From Bacteroidota bacterium (GTDB lineage: Bacteria > Bacteroidota > Ignavibacteria > Ignavibacteriales > Ignavibacteriaceae): a stretch of 14,929 nt of DNA. Shown here one piece after another: positions 6,893 to 13,829 of the stretch. The notes beneath the pieces were generated by a model. That model had not been told where the DNA came from and did no database searches. It worked only from the letters and a program-made list of their open reading frames with translations. The stretch is taken from the NCBI GenBank assembly GCA_023433685.1, contig JAEYUD010000205.1, forward strand, positions 1 through 14,929, given 5' to 3'. A program made the translations under genes and the position numbers. The stretch's first letter is position 1, and the number at the start of each line of letters is the position of its first letter.

Positions 6893-9667
6893 TTAAAACT
6901 TGTAAGAAAATCCAAGTGAAAGGTCTGCCCCTTTTTTGATCCTTAACGCTGTCTTGTCACCACCCGGTGCCTTCTGAACAGAGATGTAATCCTGCGCGAG
7001 GATATCTTTGGCGGCGAATTTAAGCGAAAGATCATTTGTAATGTTTTGTGATACTGTGAAGTCAACCTGGTCTCGCGGCATTTCAACCACGTCACCAAGA
7101 CCGCCGAAGCCAACTTTAAGTATCTTCTGACCCACCTTGTTGTAGATCAGTGAAGCGGAGAAGCCGCCATCATAATTGTCGTAATAAAGTCCCGCGTTCA
7201 GCACATATTCAGCCTGACCCTGCATTGGGCGGGTGGTTTCCTGGTATGTGGTTCCGGTCTGATTCTGATTGTCAAACTCCACTTCCGACTTGATATAGCT
7301 GGCGTTCCCGACAAACGCGAGACCAAAGAGCGAGTGATGAATGAAATCGAGTGATTTCCTCAGCTCAAGTTCAATACCGTAGTTGTTTGCTTTCTGCGCG
7401 TTCTTGAAGGAGCGGATCGGCTCGAACGAAGATGACGGGAGGAAAACCTGCTCGATCGGGTCGGCAAAGTTCTTGTAAAAGAAACCAAGCGCTATAAGGT
7501 CGGCTGCTCTGGCAGGATAGTATTCAAATCTTACGTCAAAATTATTTACGAGTGTGCGCTTCAGGTTCAGGTTGCCCTGCACTATCTCGTTTTCGAGGAA
7601 GTCATAATAACTGAATGGCGCTATCTCCCTGAACTCTGGTCTGGCAAGTGTTTTCGAGTAAGCCAATCTTACATTTATCTGATCGGTCGGGTGGTATGTG
7701 AAGTTCACCGCGGGGAGGAAGTCGTGATACTCGGGAGCTGTCTTGGCTTCTTCACCGGTCAGCGTTTTTGAGGCGAGTTCCTGGCGTGAATACTCATATC
7801 TGACACCGGTAACGAGTTTGAATACATTCTCGTAAGCGAAATCGACGGCGAAATATGAAGCGATTATCGACTGGTTTGAATTATAAGAATCGGAAGGCTT
7901 TGTTACTTCTGTGATCTCGATAAAATTGGGTCCAAAGTTCGCCGGGTCAAAAATCTTGTCTACCGAAAGCTGGAGAATACTGTCTTTTGCCATGAAATTA
8001 CCACCGGGTTTGTTCTTGAACCCAAAACTGCGGGCACTGAAATCACGGTTCTTGAGGTCATAGGCAAACCCGGTTTTAATTGCCGGTAAATTTGGGTTTT
8101 CAAAAGGTTTGAAGTGGAAATCGATGTTCGCTCCCCTGTTAATATCGATCAGGTTGCCGTAATAACGGGTCGCGAGCGACTGATCGAGCTGAAAACGGAG
8201 AGGTTCGTCTTCACCAAGGGGTTTCGAGTAGATGTATCTTCTCGCGTCGGGTTCATCTCTTTTCGACTGAGCATAATTGGCATTCCAGGTGATCTTAAGT
8301 CCGCTCAGCAAATCAAGAAAATGTTCACCGATAACCTGTGAAGAGAAGAGATTTCTCGTAACATATCGCATCGAGGTCTGGTCACGGTAGTCGGGATTAT
8401 TGTAGTAGGCTCCAACGAAATTGGTCACCTCATCATCAGAGTTCTGGCTGAACACATTCTTGATGCTGAACTTGTTGTTTAACCCTATTTTGTATGATAT
8501 ATTTAGCAATCCACCGATCATCACGGAATTTTTGTAGTTTCGCCCGGTGTATTCGTAACGGGGTCCATCAAATGTATAGTTGTTTCTTTCGATCTGCTGA
8601 GCTTCGTTAGAGTTCGAGTAGGTCAATGAAGCGATCACACCCATCAGATCATTTCCGTAGAATGAGAATTTATCTCCAAATGAGAGATTAAAACCCGCGT
8701 TCAAAGGAAGTGAAGTGGTATTGAGTGACCATGTATTCGAGAATGATCTCCCGATCGACTGCAGGGCGACCGGGTCTGCACTGCTCAACCTTGTTCCCGG
8801 CACCAGAGAGGGAAGTGATCTTGTACCGTCATCTGTTCCAAGCCATCTTGAGCCACCATTGTAGGTGAAGGCATCTTTTCCCGTTCCAAAAGTATTGTAA
8901 CTTGAAGACAAGCTGAGATTAAGAAAGAGTTTTTCAGGAAATTCGATGGTTTTGATCTGAACAAGACCACCAGTAAAATCAGCGGGTTTGTCAGGGGTAA
9001 AAGTTTTGGCGGTAATAATGCTTTCGATGAGGTTCGCGGGGAAGATATCGTATGAGAATGATTTCTTTTCCGGCTCCGTGCTCGGCAGGTTGGCACCATT
9101 AAGCATGGTGTTGTTGTATCTGTCACCAACACCTCTGATATATGCAAACTTTCCATCAGAGATTGTCACACCGGTCATTTTCTTAAGCACATCGGCACCG
9201 TCAGAGCTGCCGTTTTTGCTGATCATCTCTCCGGAAATTCCTTCAACTATCTCGAGTGAGTTCTTCTGCTCCTTGACAATTGAAGATTCAGTGTTCTGAA
9301 GTGCTTCCGCGGTTACCACCACTTCCTTCATGGTTGCTGTGGCCTCTTCGAGAGTCACATCAACTTTAGTGGTCTGCCCTGCTTTTACAATTACGTTTTC
9401 TATTACAATACTGTTATATGAAATGAAAGAGACTTTCAGTTTCCAGGTCCCCTCCGGCACCTTGGCAATGGTGTATTTTCCGTCAAGATCAGCGGTGGCA
9501 CCAAGTTTTGTACCCTCGATTATGATGTTTGCACCGGTAAGAATTTCATTTCCGTTCTTTCCGGTCACTTTTCCGGTGATCATCCCTGTCTGCGCGAACG
9601 CGGAAGGCATGAACAACGAAAAGAGTATTAAAAAAGTGATTTTCTTCATGTTGAAGTTGTTTGACAT
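6893..9667 (-). CDS. TonB-dependent outer membrane receptor with CarboxypepD_reg-like domain
   Basis: A 924-residue outer membrane active transporter. Residues 1-25 are a signal peptide ending PSAFA. About 28-107 is a carboxypeptidase-regulatory-like beta-sandwich (TGKVTGKNGNEILTGANI, LDGKYTIAKVPEG). EVVVTA (115-120) is a likely TonB box. The plug domain follows (ADVLKKMTGVTISDG, YIRGVGDRYNNTMLNG, then FTPDKPADFTGGLVQIK), and the remainder is a 22-strand-type barrel ending in aromatic SYKF. The start at 9667 is preferred because GAGG lies 6 bases before it. The next Met, 6 codons in, has no such site, and an upstream TTG at 9679 lies downstream of no ribosome binding site. The substrate is unknown. 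The gene leads a two-gene unit with the surface protein, and phased TTAACA repeats upstream suggest control by a PhoB/PhoP-type regulator. Confidence 0.93.
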   Translation of the reverse strand: MSNNFNMKKITFLILFSLFMPSAFAQTGMITGKVTGKNGNEILTGANIIIEGTKLGATADLDGKYTIAKVPEGTWKLKVSFISYNSIVIENVIVKAGQTTKVDVTLEEATATMKEVVVTAEALQNTESSIVKEQKNSLEIVEGISGEMISKNGSSDGADVLKKMTGVTISDGKFAYIRGVGDRYNNTMLNGANLPSTEPEKKSFSYDIFPANLIESIITAKTFTPDKPADFTGGLVQIKTIEFPEKLFLNLSLSSSYNTFGTGKDAFTYNGGSRWLGTDDGTRSLPSLVPGTRLSSADPVALQSIGRSFSNTWSLNTTSLPLNAGFNLSFGDKFSFYGNDLMGVIASLTYSNSNEAQQIERNNYTFDGPRYEYTGRNYKNSVMIGGLLNISYKIGLNNKFSIKNVFSQNSDDEVTNFVGAYYNNPDYRDQTSMRYVTRNLFSSQVIGEHFLDLLSGLKITWNANYAQSKRDEPDARRYIYSKPLGEDEPLRFQLDQSLATRYYGNLIDINRGANIDFHFKPFENPNLPAIKTGFAYDLKNRDFSARSFGFKNKPGGNFMAKDSILQLSVDKIFDPANFGPNFIEITEVTKPSDSYNSNQSIIASYFAVDFAYENVFKLVTGVRYEYSRQELASKTLTGEEAKTAPEYHDFLPAVNFTYHPTDQINVRLAYSKTLARPEFREIAPFSYYDFLENEIVQGNLNLKRTLVNNFDVRFEYYPARAADLIALGFFYKNFADPIEQVFLPSSSFEPIRSFKNAQKANNYGIELELRKSLDFIHHSLFGLAFVGNASYIKSEVEFDNQNQTGTTYQETTRPMQGQAEYVLNAGLYYDNYDGGFSASLIYNKVGQKILKVGFGGLGDVVEMPRDQVDFTVSQNITNDLSLKFAAKDILAQDYISVQKAPGGDKTALRIKKGADLSLGFSYKF

Positions 9668-9673
9668 TTGTTT

Positions 9674-9677
9674 CCTC
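9674..9677 (-). promoter_or_regulatory. Ribosome binding site that sets the receptor start
   Basis: On the minus strand GAGGAAACAAATG places GAGG 6 bases before the ATG at 9667. This decides that start over the in-frame ATG at 9649. Confidence 0.7.
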
Positions 9678-9714
9678 AAATTATTTTTCTTCGACGCTCC
9701 AAATTTCGCCTCCC

Positions 9715-9758
9715 AATGTTAAGCCAATGTTAAGCCATAATTATCTAAATGTTAATTC
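9715..9758 (-). promoter_or_regulatory. Putative Pho box: phased TTAACA repeats upstream of the receptor
   Basis: Read on the minus strand, TTAACA occurs at 9755-9750, 9733-9728 and 9722-9717. The last two are separated by 5 bases (an 11-bp period) and the first is exactly 22 bp further upstream, so all three face the same side of the helix. The fourth phased slot holds the degenerate ATAATT. Direct TTAACA-like hexamers with 5-base gaps are the known Bacillus PhoP consensus, and related 11-bp phased TTAA repeats are bound by cyanobacterial SphR. The array begins about 50 bases before the receptor's start codon, a reasonable place for an activator. The regulator's identity is inferred. The divergent nadE promoter lies on the other side and could also be affected. 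Confidence 0.55.
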
Positions 9759-9855
9759 GGCTTCACTTCCTCAACCCGGTGTAAACCGCTTTGCCCGTGT
9801 AAGACCTTCCTGAATGCGTATATTTACGTTTTGCATTTATTAAATTCCCGAAAAA

Positions 9856-11496
9856 ATGAAAATTGCCATTTGCCAGATAAACCCGGTCATCGGTGATATT
9901 GATGGAAATAAAGAGAAGATAATTTCAGGTTACAGACGTGCTGCCGGCGATGGAGCCGACTTGGCGGTGTTTCCCGAACTCGCCCTGACAGGTTACCCAC
10001 CGCTCGACTTTGTGGAGAAGAAAACTTTCCGGCGGAGGGTGGCGGAAGCCGCTTCTGAAATAGCCGCGCTTACAAATGATCAAACCGGTTTGGTTTTCGG
10101 TTCGATCACAGAATTCGAGGATAACATCGGTACCAACATCGAGAACAGCGCCCTCTTCTGCATTGACGGTAAGATCGAGGTGGTTCAGAATAAATCACTT
10201 ATCCCGAATTATGATGTGTTCGACGAGGTCCGCTACTTCGAAGCAGCAGATGAAGTGAAGGTGCTCGAATTCAAGGGTGAAAAGATCGGTCTCTCGGTAT
10301 GTGAAGATATCTGGAACGATGAAGACTACTGGAAAAAGCGACTCTACCCGGTTGACCCGGTGAAAGAGCAGATCGAAAAAGGTGCCACACTTCTGGTTAA
10401 CATCTCCGCGAGCCCCTACTCTTATGGCAAAAGGAAGTCGCGCTATAAGATGTTACAGACCATCGCACGGAAAGACAAAGTGGGCATCGTCTATGTCTGC
10501 TGCGCTGCCGCCCAAACCGAACTGATATTTGACGGTGCCAGCATGTGCTTCAGAAGCAACGGCGATCTTGTGCAGCTCGGCAAAACCTTCGAAGAAGACT
10601 ATTTCATTTATGACACCACATCTGAAGGCGAAACTTTAACCGCGGTTGAAGGAAGTTTCGAGGAAGAGGTGCACAATGCTTTGATCTTCGGACTTAAAGA
10701 CTACTGCAATAAACTGAATTTTAAATCGATCTGTCTCGGCCTAAGCGGCGGGATCGACTCAGCCATCGTGACTTATTTCGCTGTTAAGGCGGTCGGCGCT
10801 CAAAATGTATTCGTAAATCTTATGCCCTCCGAGTTCTCAAGTCAGGGAAGTATAGATGACTCACTGAAACTTGTTGCAAATCTTGGCATCTCACATTCAC
10901 TGGTTTCTGTTCAACCCGTGTTCGAAACGGTTAAAAACATGCTGAAACCGGTATTTGGTGAAAAACCGGAGGATGTTACCGAAGAGAATATGCAATCACG
11001 TGTCCGCGGCCTCTATATGATGTCGATAAGCAACAAATTCGGGCATTTGCTTGTTACAACAGGTAACAAGTCAGAGCTCGCCACCGGCTACGCCACCCTT
11101 TATGGCGACATGTGCGGCGGCCTCTCTGTGATCGGCGATGTTTACAAAACTGATATTTACAGACTGTGTGACTACATAAACAGGTACGAGGAGATAATCC
11201 CCCGGGAGATAATCGAGAAGGTGCCATCGGCGGAATTGAGGCCGGACCAAACCGATCAGGATTCCCTCCCGCCATATCCTGTTCTCGATCACATCCTCAG
11301 AATGTACCTCGAAGAGAACAAAGAGGTTGATGAGATCGCTCCCGTTATTGGAGATGAAAACCTCGTCAGGAAAATTCTCAACATGGTTGACAGAAACGAA
11401 TTCAAACGGAAACAGGGCGCCCCAGTGCTGCGTGTTTCCAACAAGGCTTTTGGTTACGGAAGAAGATTCCCAATCGTTCAAAGATGGAGCAGATAA
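9856..11496 (+). CDS. nadE: Glutamine-dependent NAD+ synthetase
   Basis: Two-domain enzyme of 546 residues that makes NAD+ from nicotinic acid adenine dinucleotide and ATP, with ammonia released from glutamine. The N-terminal nitrilase-type glutaminase domain (1 to about 265) has the catalytic triad Glu41 (FPELALTGY), Lys113 (NKSLIPNYDVFDE) and Cys149 (SVCEDIW). The C-terminal synthetase domain has the ATP pyrophosphatase P-loop SGGIDSA (297-303), TTGNKSELATGY (401-412), YGDMCGG and KVPSAELRPDQTDQDSLPPY (455-474). An oddity is VCCAAAQTELIFDG (214-227), where many relatives read VNQVGGQDELIFDG. The start is an ATG after an A-rich stretch with no clear ribosome binding site. It is transcribed away from the receptor unit, and its TAA overlaps the dsbD start as TAATG. 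Confidence 0.97.
   Translation: MKIAICQINPVIGDIDGNKEKIISGYRRAAGDGADLAVFPELALTGYPPLDFVEKKTFRRRVAEAASEIAALTNDQTGLVFGSITEFEDNIGTNIENSALFCIDGKIEVVQNKSLIPNYDVFDEVRYFEAADEVKVLEFKGEKIGLSVCEDIWNDEDYWKKRLYPVDPVKEQIEKGATLLVNISASPYSYGKRKSRYKMLQTIARKDKVGIVYVCCAAAQTELIFDGASMCFRSNGDLVQLGKTFEEDYFIYDTTSEGETLTAVEGSFEEEVHNALIFGLKDYCNKLNFKSICLGLSGGIDSAIVTYFAVKAVGAQNVFVNLMPSEFSSQGSIDDSLKLVANLGISHSLVSVQPVFETVKNMLKPVFGEKPEDVTEENMQSRVRGLYMMSISNKFGHLLVTTGNKSELATGYATLYGDMCGGLSVIGDVYKTDIYRLCDYINRYEEIIPREIIEKVPSAELRPDQTDQDSLPPYPVLDHILRMYLEENKEVDEIAPVIGDENLVRKILNMVDRNEFKRKQGAPVLRVSNKAFGYGRRFPIVQRWSR
11486..11489 (+). promoter_or_regulatory. Ribosome binding site that sets the dsbD start
   Basis: GGAG lies 6 bases before the ATG at 11496, within the final codons of nadE. 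It favours this start over the in-frame ATG at 11484, which would add MEQI in front of a normal signal peptide. Confidence 0.7.
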
Positions 11497-13415
11497 TGAA
11501 GAAAATGACGGTTCTGACCGCCCTTTTAATTGCACTGATCGCATTCACAGCCACACCTCAGTTTGGCGGAGGCGACAAACTCACACTCGGCACTCCCCTC
11601 CTCTCACGGGATCAGGTGAAACCGGGCGACGAGATCAAGATCGCGGTTCCGGCAACTATTGAATCGGGCTACCACATCAATTCAAATAAACCGAAGGAAG
11701 CGAACCTCATCGCCACGGTGCTTTCGATCACTTCGAAGGATGGGATTAAAACCACAGGCACCCGATATCCTGCCGCTAAAGATTACACTTTTGAGTTTTC
11801 AGATAAACCCGTATCGGTTTATGAAGGCAATATCACCATTTTTGCCAAATTGCGCGTCCCCGAAAATCTGAAACCGGGCAATTATAAAATTGAACTGGCT
11901 GTAGAATATCAGGCATGCAACGATCATTCATGCCTCCCTCCAAACGACGCGAAAACAACCATTACAATCAAAGTAGGCAACAAAGACGCCTCCGTTCGTG
12001 AACTGAACGCGGGCGCGTTCGCCTCCTCGGGTCTGCAATACAACGATAAATCGAAGGATAAAGACGCGGAAGCCGACTCGATAAAGAAAGCTGAATCCGA
12101 AAAAGATTCCCTGGCAAAGCTCGATTCATTGAAAGCCCATGAAAAAGATTCTGTCTCGCTCGAATCGTTCGAGTCAAAGGATACCGCGAAAGTAACCGAA
12201 GTTAAAAATGATGATGTCTCTTCCACACTCGAAAAAAGTGGACTTTTCTTTTCGCTCCTCTTTGTTTTCCTGGGCGGTCTCGCGCTTAATCTGACCCCCT
12301 GCGTTTACCCCCTGATCCCTATCACCATCGGTTACTTTGGCGGACAGGCAGAAGGGAAGACTTCACGACTTGCAATGATGGGCTTACTTTATGTGGTTGG
12401 TATCGCGATCACTTACTCCGTGATAGGTGTGGTAACCGCCCTCACCGGAGGTATACTTGGCGCCCTTTTACAGGAGTGGTATGTACTCGTTATCATCTCA
12501 CTGATCTTTGTAGCACTCGCGCTGTCACAGTTCGGTTTTTATGAGTTCAAGCTCCCCGACTCACTCGTGAACAAAGCGGGCGGAGCCAAGTCAGGTCTCT
12601 ATGGAGCATTTTTCATGGGTCTTACCATGGGAATTGTCGCCGCGCCCTGTATTGGTCCATTTGTACTGGGGTTGGTGACCTATGTTGCCAAACTTGGCGA
12701 TGTAACCATCGGATTCCTTCTTTTCTTCTTCCTCGCCGTGGGGCTTGGTACTCCTTATTTCATTCTTGCCCTCTTCTCGGGCAAGTTGAAAGCCCTCCCG
12801 AGAGCCGGAATGTGGATGGAAGGTATCAAACACATTTTTGGCGTCATCATGATCGGTATGGCGGTCTATTTCATACTCCCGTTGCTTCCGAAGGAGTGGT
12901 CGGGTTATCTCCTGCCTGTGTATATCATTATATCAGTGCCCTACCTCGCCATTTTTGATCCTCTCGATGCAAAAATGAAGGCGTTCAGAATTTTCAAATA
13001 TGCCCTCTCTGTTGTGTTCATCGGACTTGCAGTCTGGTGGTTCCCCGCCAACACCTCTGCGGAAGCAGGCACAAAAGTGAAGTTTGAAACTTACTCCGAC
13101 ACCACTTTCAACTCCGCCAAAGGGGAAAAGAAGATAATCATCGACTTCTACGCCGACTGGTGCATCCCCTGTAAAGAGCTCGACGCGATCACTTTTGTCG
13201 ATCCTGCCGTCGTGGCCGCCAGCAAGGATTTCGTCAGCTTGAAAGCCGACCTCACCAAAGCAGGCGACGAAGCCGTAAAGAAAATGGTGAAAGACTTCAA
13301 CATCAAAGGTGTGCCAACCGTTCTCATCTTCAACGCCAAAGGCGAAGAAGTCGAACGCATCACCGGCTTCGTAAACGGCGAGGAGTTCTTGAAGTTGATG
13401 AAAAAAGCGGATTAA
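11496..13415 (+). CDS. dsbD: Thiol:disulfide interchange protein DsbD
   Basis: Inner membrane protein of 639 residues that carries reducing power from cytoplasmic thioredoxin to periplasmic proteins. It has the full three-part layout. A signal peptide (about 1-20, MKKMTVLTALLIALIAFT) leads into the N-terminal DsbD alpha domain (about 28-160) with Cys141 and Cys146 in YQACNDHSCLPP. The transmembrane beta domain (about 250-520, roughly eight segments) has Cys269 in NLTPCVYP and Cys385 in VAAPCIGP. The C-terminal thioredoxin-like gamma domain has Cys556 and Cys559 in ADWCIPCKE and the cis-proline motif GVPT (605-608). All three redox pairs are intact. Residues about 180-245 form an unusually long, Lys/Asp/Glu/Ser-rich linker, probably flexible or coiled. 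It starts 1 base inside nadE (TAATG), implying translational coupling. No terminator hairpin with a T tract was found downstream. Confidence 0.95.
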   Translation: MKKMTVLTALLIALIAFTATPQFGGGDKLTLGTPLLSRDQVKPGDEIKIAVPATIESGYHINSNKPKEANLIATVLSITSKDGIKTTGTRYPAAKDYTFEFSDKPVSVYEGNITIFAKLRVPENLKPGNYKIELAVEYQACNDHSCLPPNDAKTTITIKVGNKDASVRELNAGAFASSGLQYNDKSKDKDAEADSIKKAESEKDSLAKLDSLKAHEKDSVSLESFESKDTAKVTEVKNDDVSSTLEKSGLFFSLLFVFLGGLALNLTPCVYPLIPITIGYFGGQAEGKTSRLAMMGLLYVVGIAITYSVIGVVTALTGGILGALLQEWYVLVIISLIFVALALSQFGFYEFKLPDSLVNKAGGAKSGLYGAFFMGLTMGIVAAPCIGPFVLGLVTYVAKLGDVTIGFLLFFFLAVGLGTPYFILALFSGKLKALPRAGMWMEGIKHIFGVIMIGMAVYFILPLLPKEWSGYLLPVYIIISVPYLAIFDPLDAKMKAFRIFKYALSVVFIGLAVWWFPANTSAEAGTKVKFETYSDTTFNSAKGEKKIIIDFYADWCIPCKELDAITFVDPAVVAASKDFVSLKADLTKAGDEAVKKMVKDFNIKGVPTVLIFNAKGEEVERITGFVNGEEFLKLMKKAD

Positions 13416-13419
13416 TAGT

Positions 13420-13447
13420 TATTAGCTATAAGCTATTAGCTATTAGC
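13420..13447. repeat. Tandem heptamer repeat, TATTAGC x4
   Basis: Four back-to-back 7-base units, TATTAGC, TATAAGC, TATTAGC, TATTAGC, with one mismatch in 28 bases. The array begins 4 bases after the dsbD stop codon. It is non-coding and resembles the short tandemly repeated heptamers described in cyanobacteria in form only, not in sequence. Confidence 0.85.
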
Positions 13448-13582
13448 TTTAACTAAACCGGCGAGTGCGCAAAAGACGCGGAGTTTTTTTAAGGACGCAG
13501 AGTTTCTTTAAAGGACGCGGATACACGCAGATTAAACAGATTTTCGCAGATGAATAAAAAATATTCTCCGCGTTGATCCGCT

Positions 13583-13637
13583 AAATCAGCGTGTATCTCC
13601 CAAAGGGACAAGTGCGTGCTCTAAATCCTTTGAGTGC
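13583..13637. repeat. 55-bp direct repeat, copy A
   Basis: Begins AAATCAGCGTGTATCTCCCA and differs from copy B (13699-13753) at 3 of 55 positions, with a start-to-start distance of 116 bases. It contains the small hairpin TCCC-AAA-GGGA (13598-13608). Confidence 0.9.
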
Positions 13638-13641
13638 TCTA

Positions 13642-13659
13642 AATCCGCCGCGGCGGATT
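13642..13659. repeat. 18-bp perfect palindrome
   Basis: AATCCGCCGCGGCGGATT reads the same on both strands. It lies between the two direct-repeat copies, in otherwise AT-leaning intergenic DNA. Confidence 0.9.
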
Positions 13660-13698
13660 GCGGTAAATTATCGTAATCGTTCTCTGCGTAAATACGTA

Positions 13699-13753
13699 AA
13701 ATCAGCGTGTATCTCCCAAAGGGACAGGTGCGTCCTCTAAATCCTTTGCGTGC
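13699..13753. repeat. 55-bp direct repeat, copy B
   Basis: Second copy of the repeat at 13583-13637, with 3 substitutions and no indels. The TCCC-AAA-GGGA hairpin is conserved at 13714-13724. Confidence 0.9.
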
Positions 13754-13829
13754 CCTCAACTCTTTGCGGGTTTTGCGGTTAAAATACCTTATTTTTGTCG
13801 GTGTACTTTACCAATTAGAAGTTTCGATC

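Larger units (their letters stand above)
13451..13829. repeat. Gene-free repeat-rich intergenic region between dsbD and the GH9 gene
   Basis: No coding sequence was found in this stretch. It is built from short degenerate words: ACGCGGAG and ACGCAGAG (13476-13505), an arm ATACACGCAGATT (13521-13533) that pairs at 12 of 13 bases with AATCAGCGTGTAT (13584-13596), a 55-bp direct repeat, an 18-bp palindrome, and TTTGCGGGTTTTGCGGTT (13763-13780). The same vocabulary occurs in the palindrome at 5079-5212, reversed. The last 50 bases before 13830 are AT-rich and probably hold the GH9 promoter, but no convincing -35/-10 pair could be picked. Confidence 0.75.

Noticed and set aside
8785..9299. Overlapping open frames on both strands within the receptor gene
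   Set aside because: They fall inside the plug domain coding region, which is unambiguous, and show no domain or ribosome binding site.
9786..9828. Promoter for nadE from TTTG and TATATTTA
   Set aside because: TATATTTA resembles the Bacteroidota -7 element, but the gap to TTTG is 25 bases, too long for the known consensus.
11484..11495. ATG 11484 as the dsbD start
   Set aside because: GGAG at 11486-11489 would lie inside the gene. ATG 11496 has the right spacing and the TAATG coupling.
11071..11544. 157-residue minus-strand open frame
   Set aside because: It is antisense to the NAD+ synthetase, shows no domain, and has a composition consistent with a shadow of a coding strand.
13583..13753. 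Possible CRISPR array
   Set aside because: There are only two copies of 55 bp with a 61-bp gap, with no regular spacers and no cas genes.
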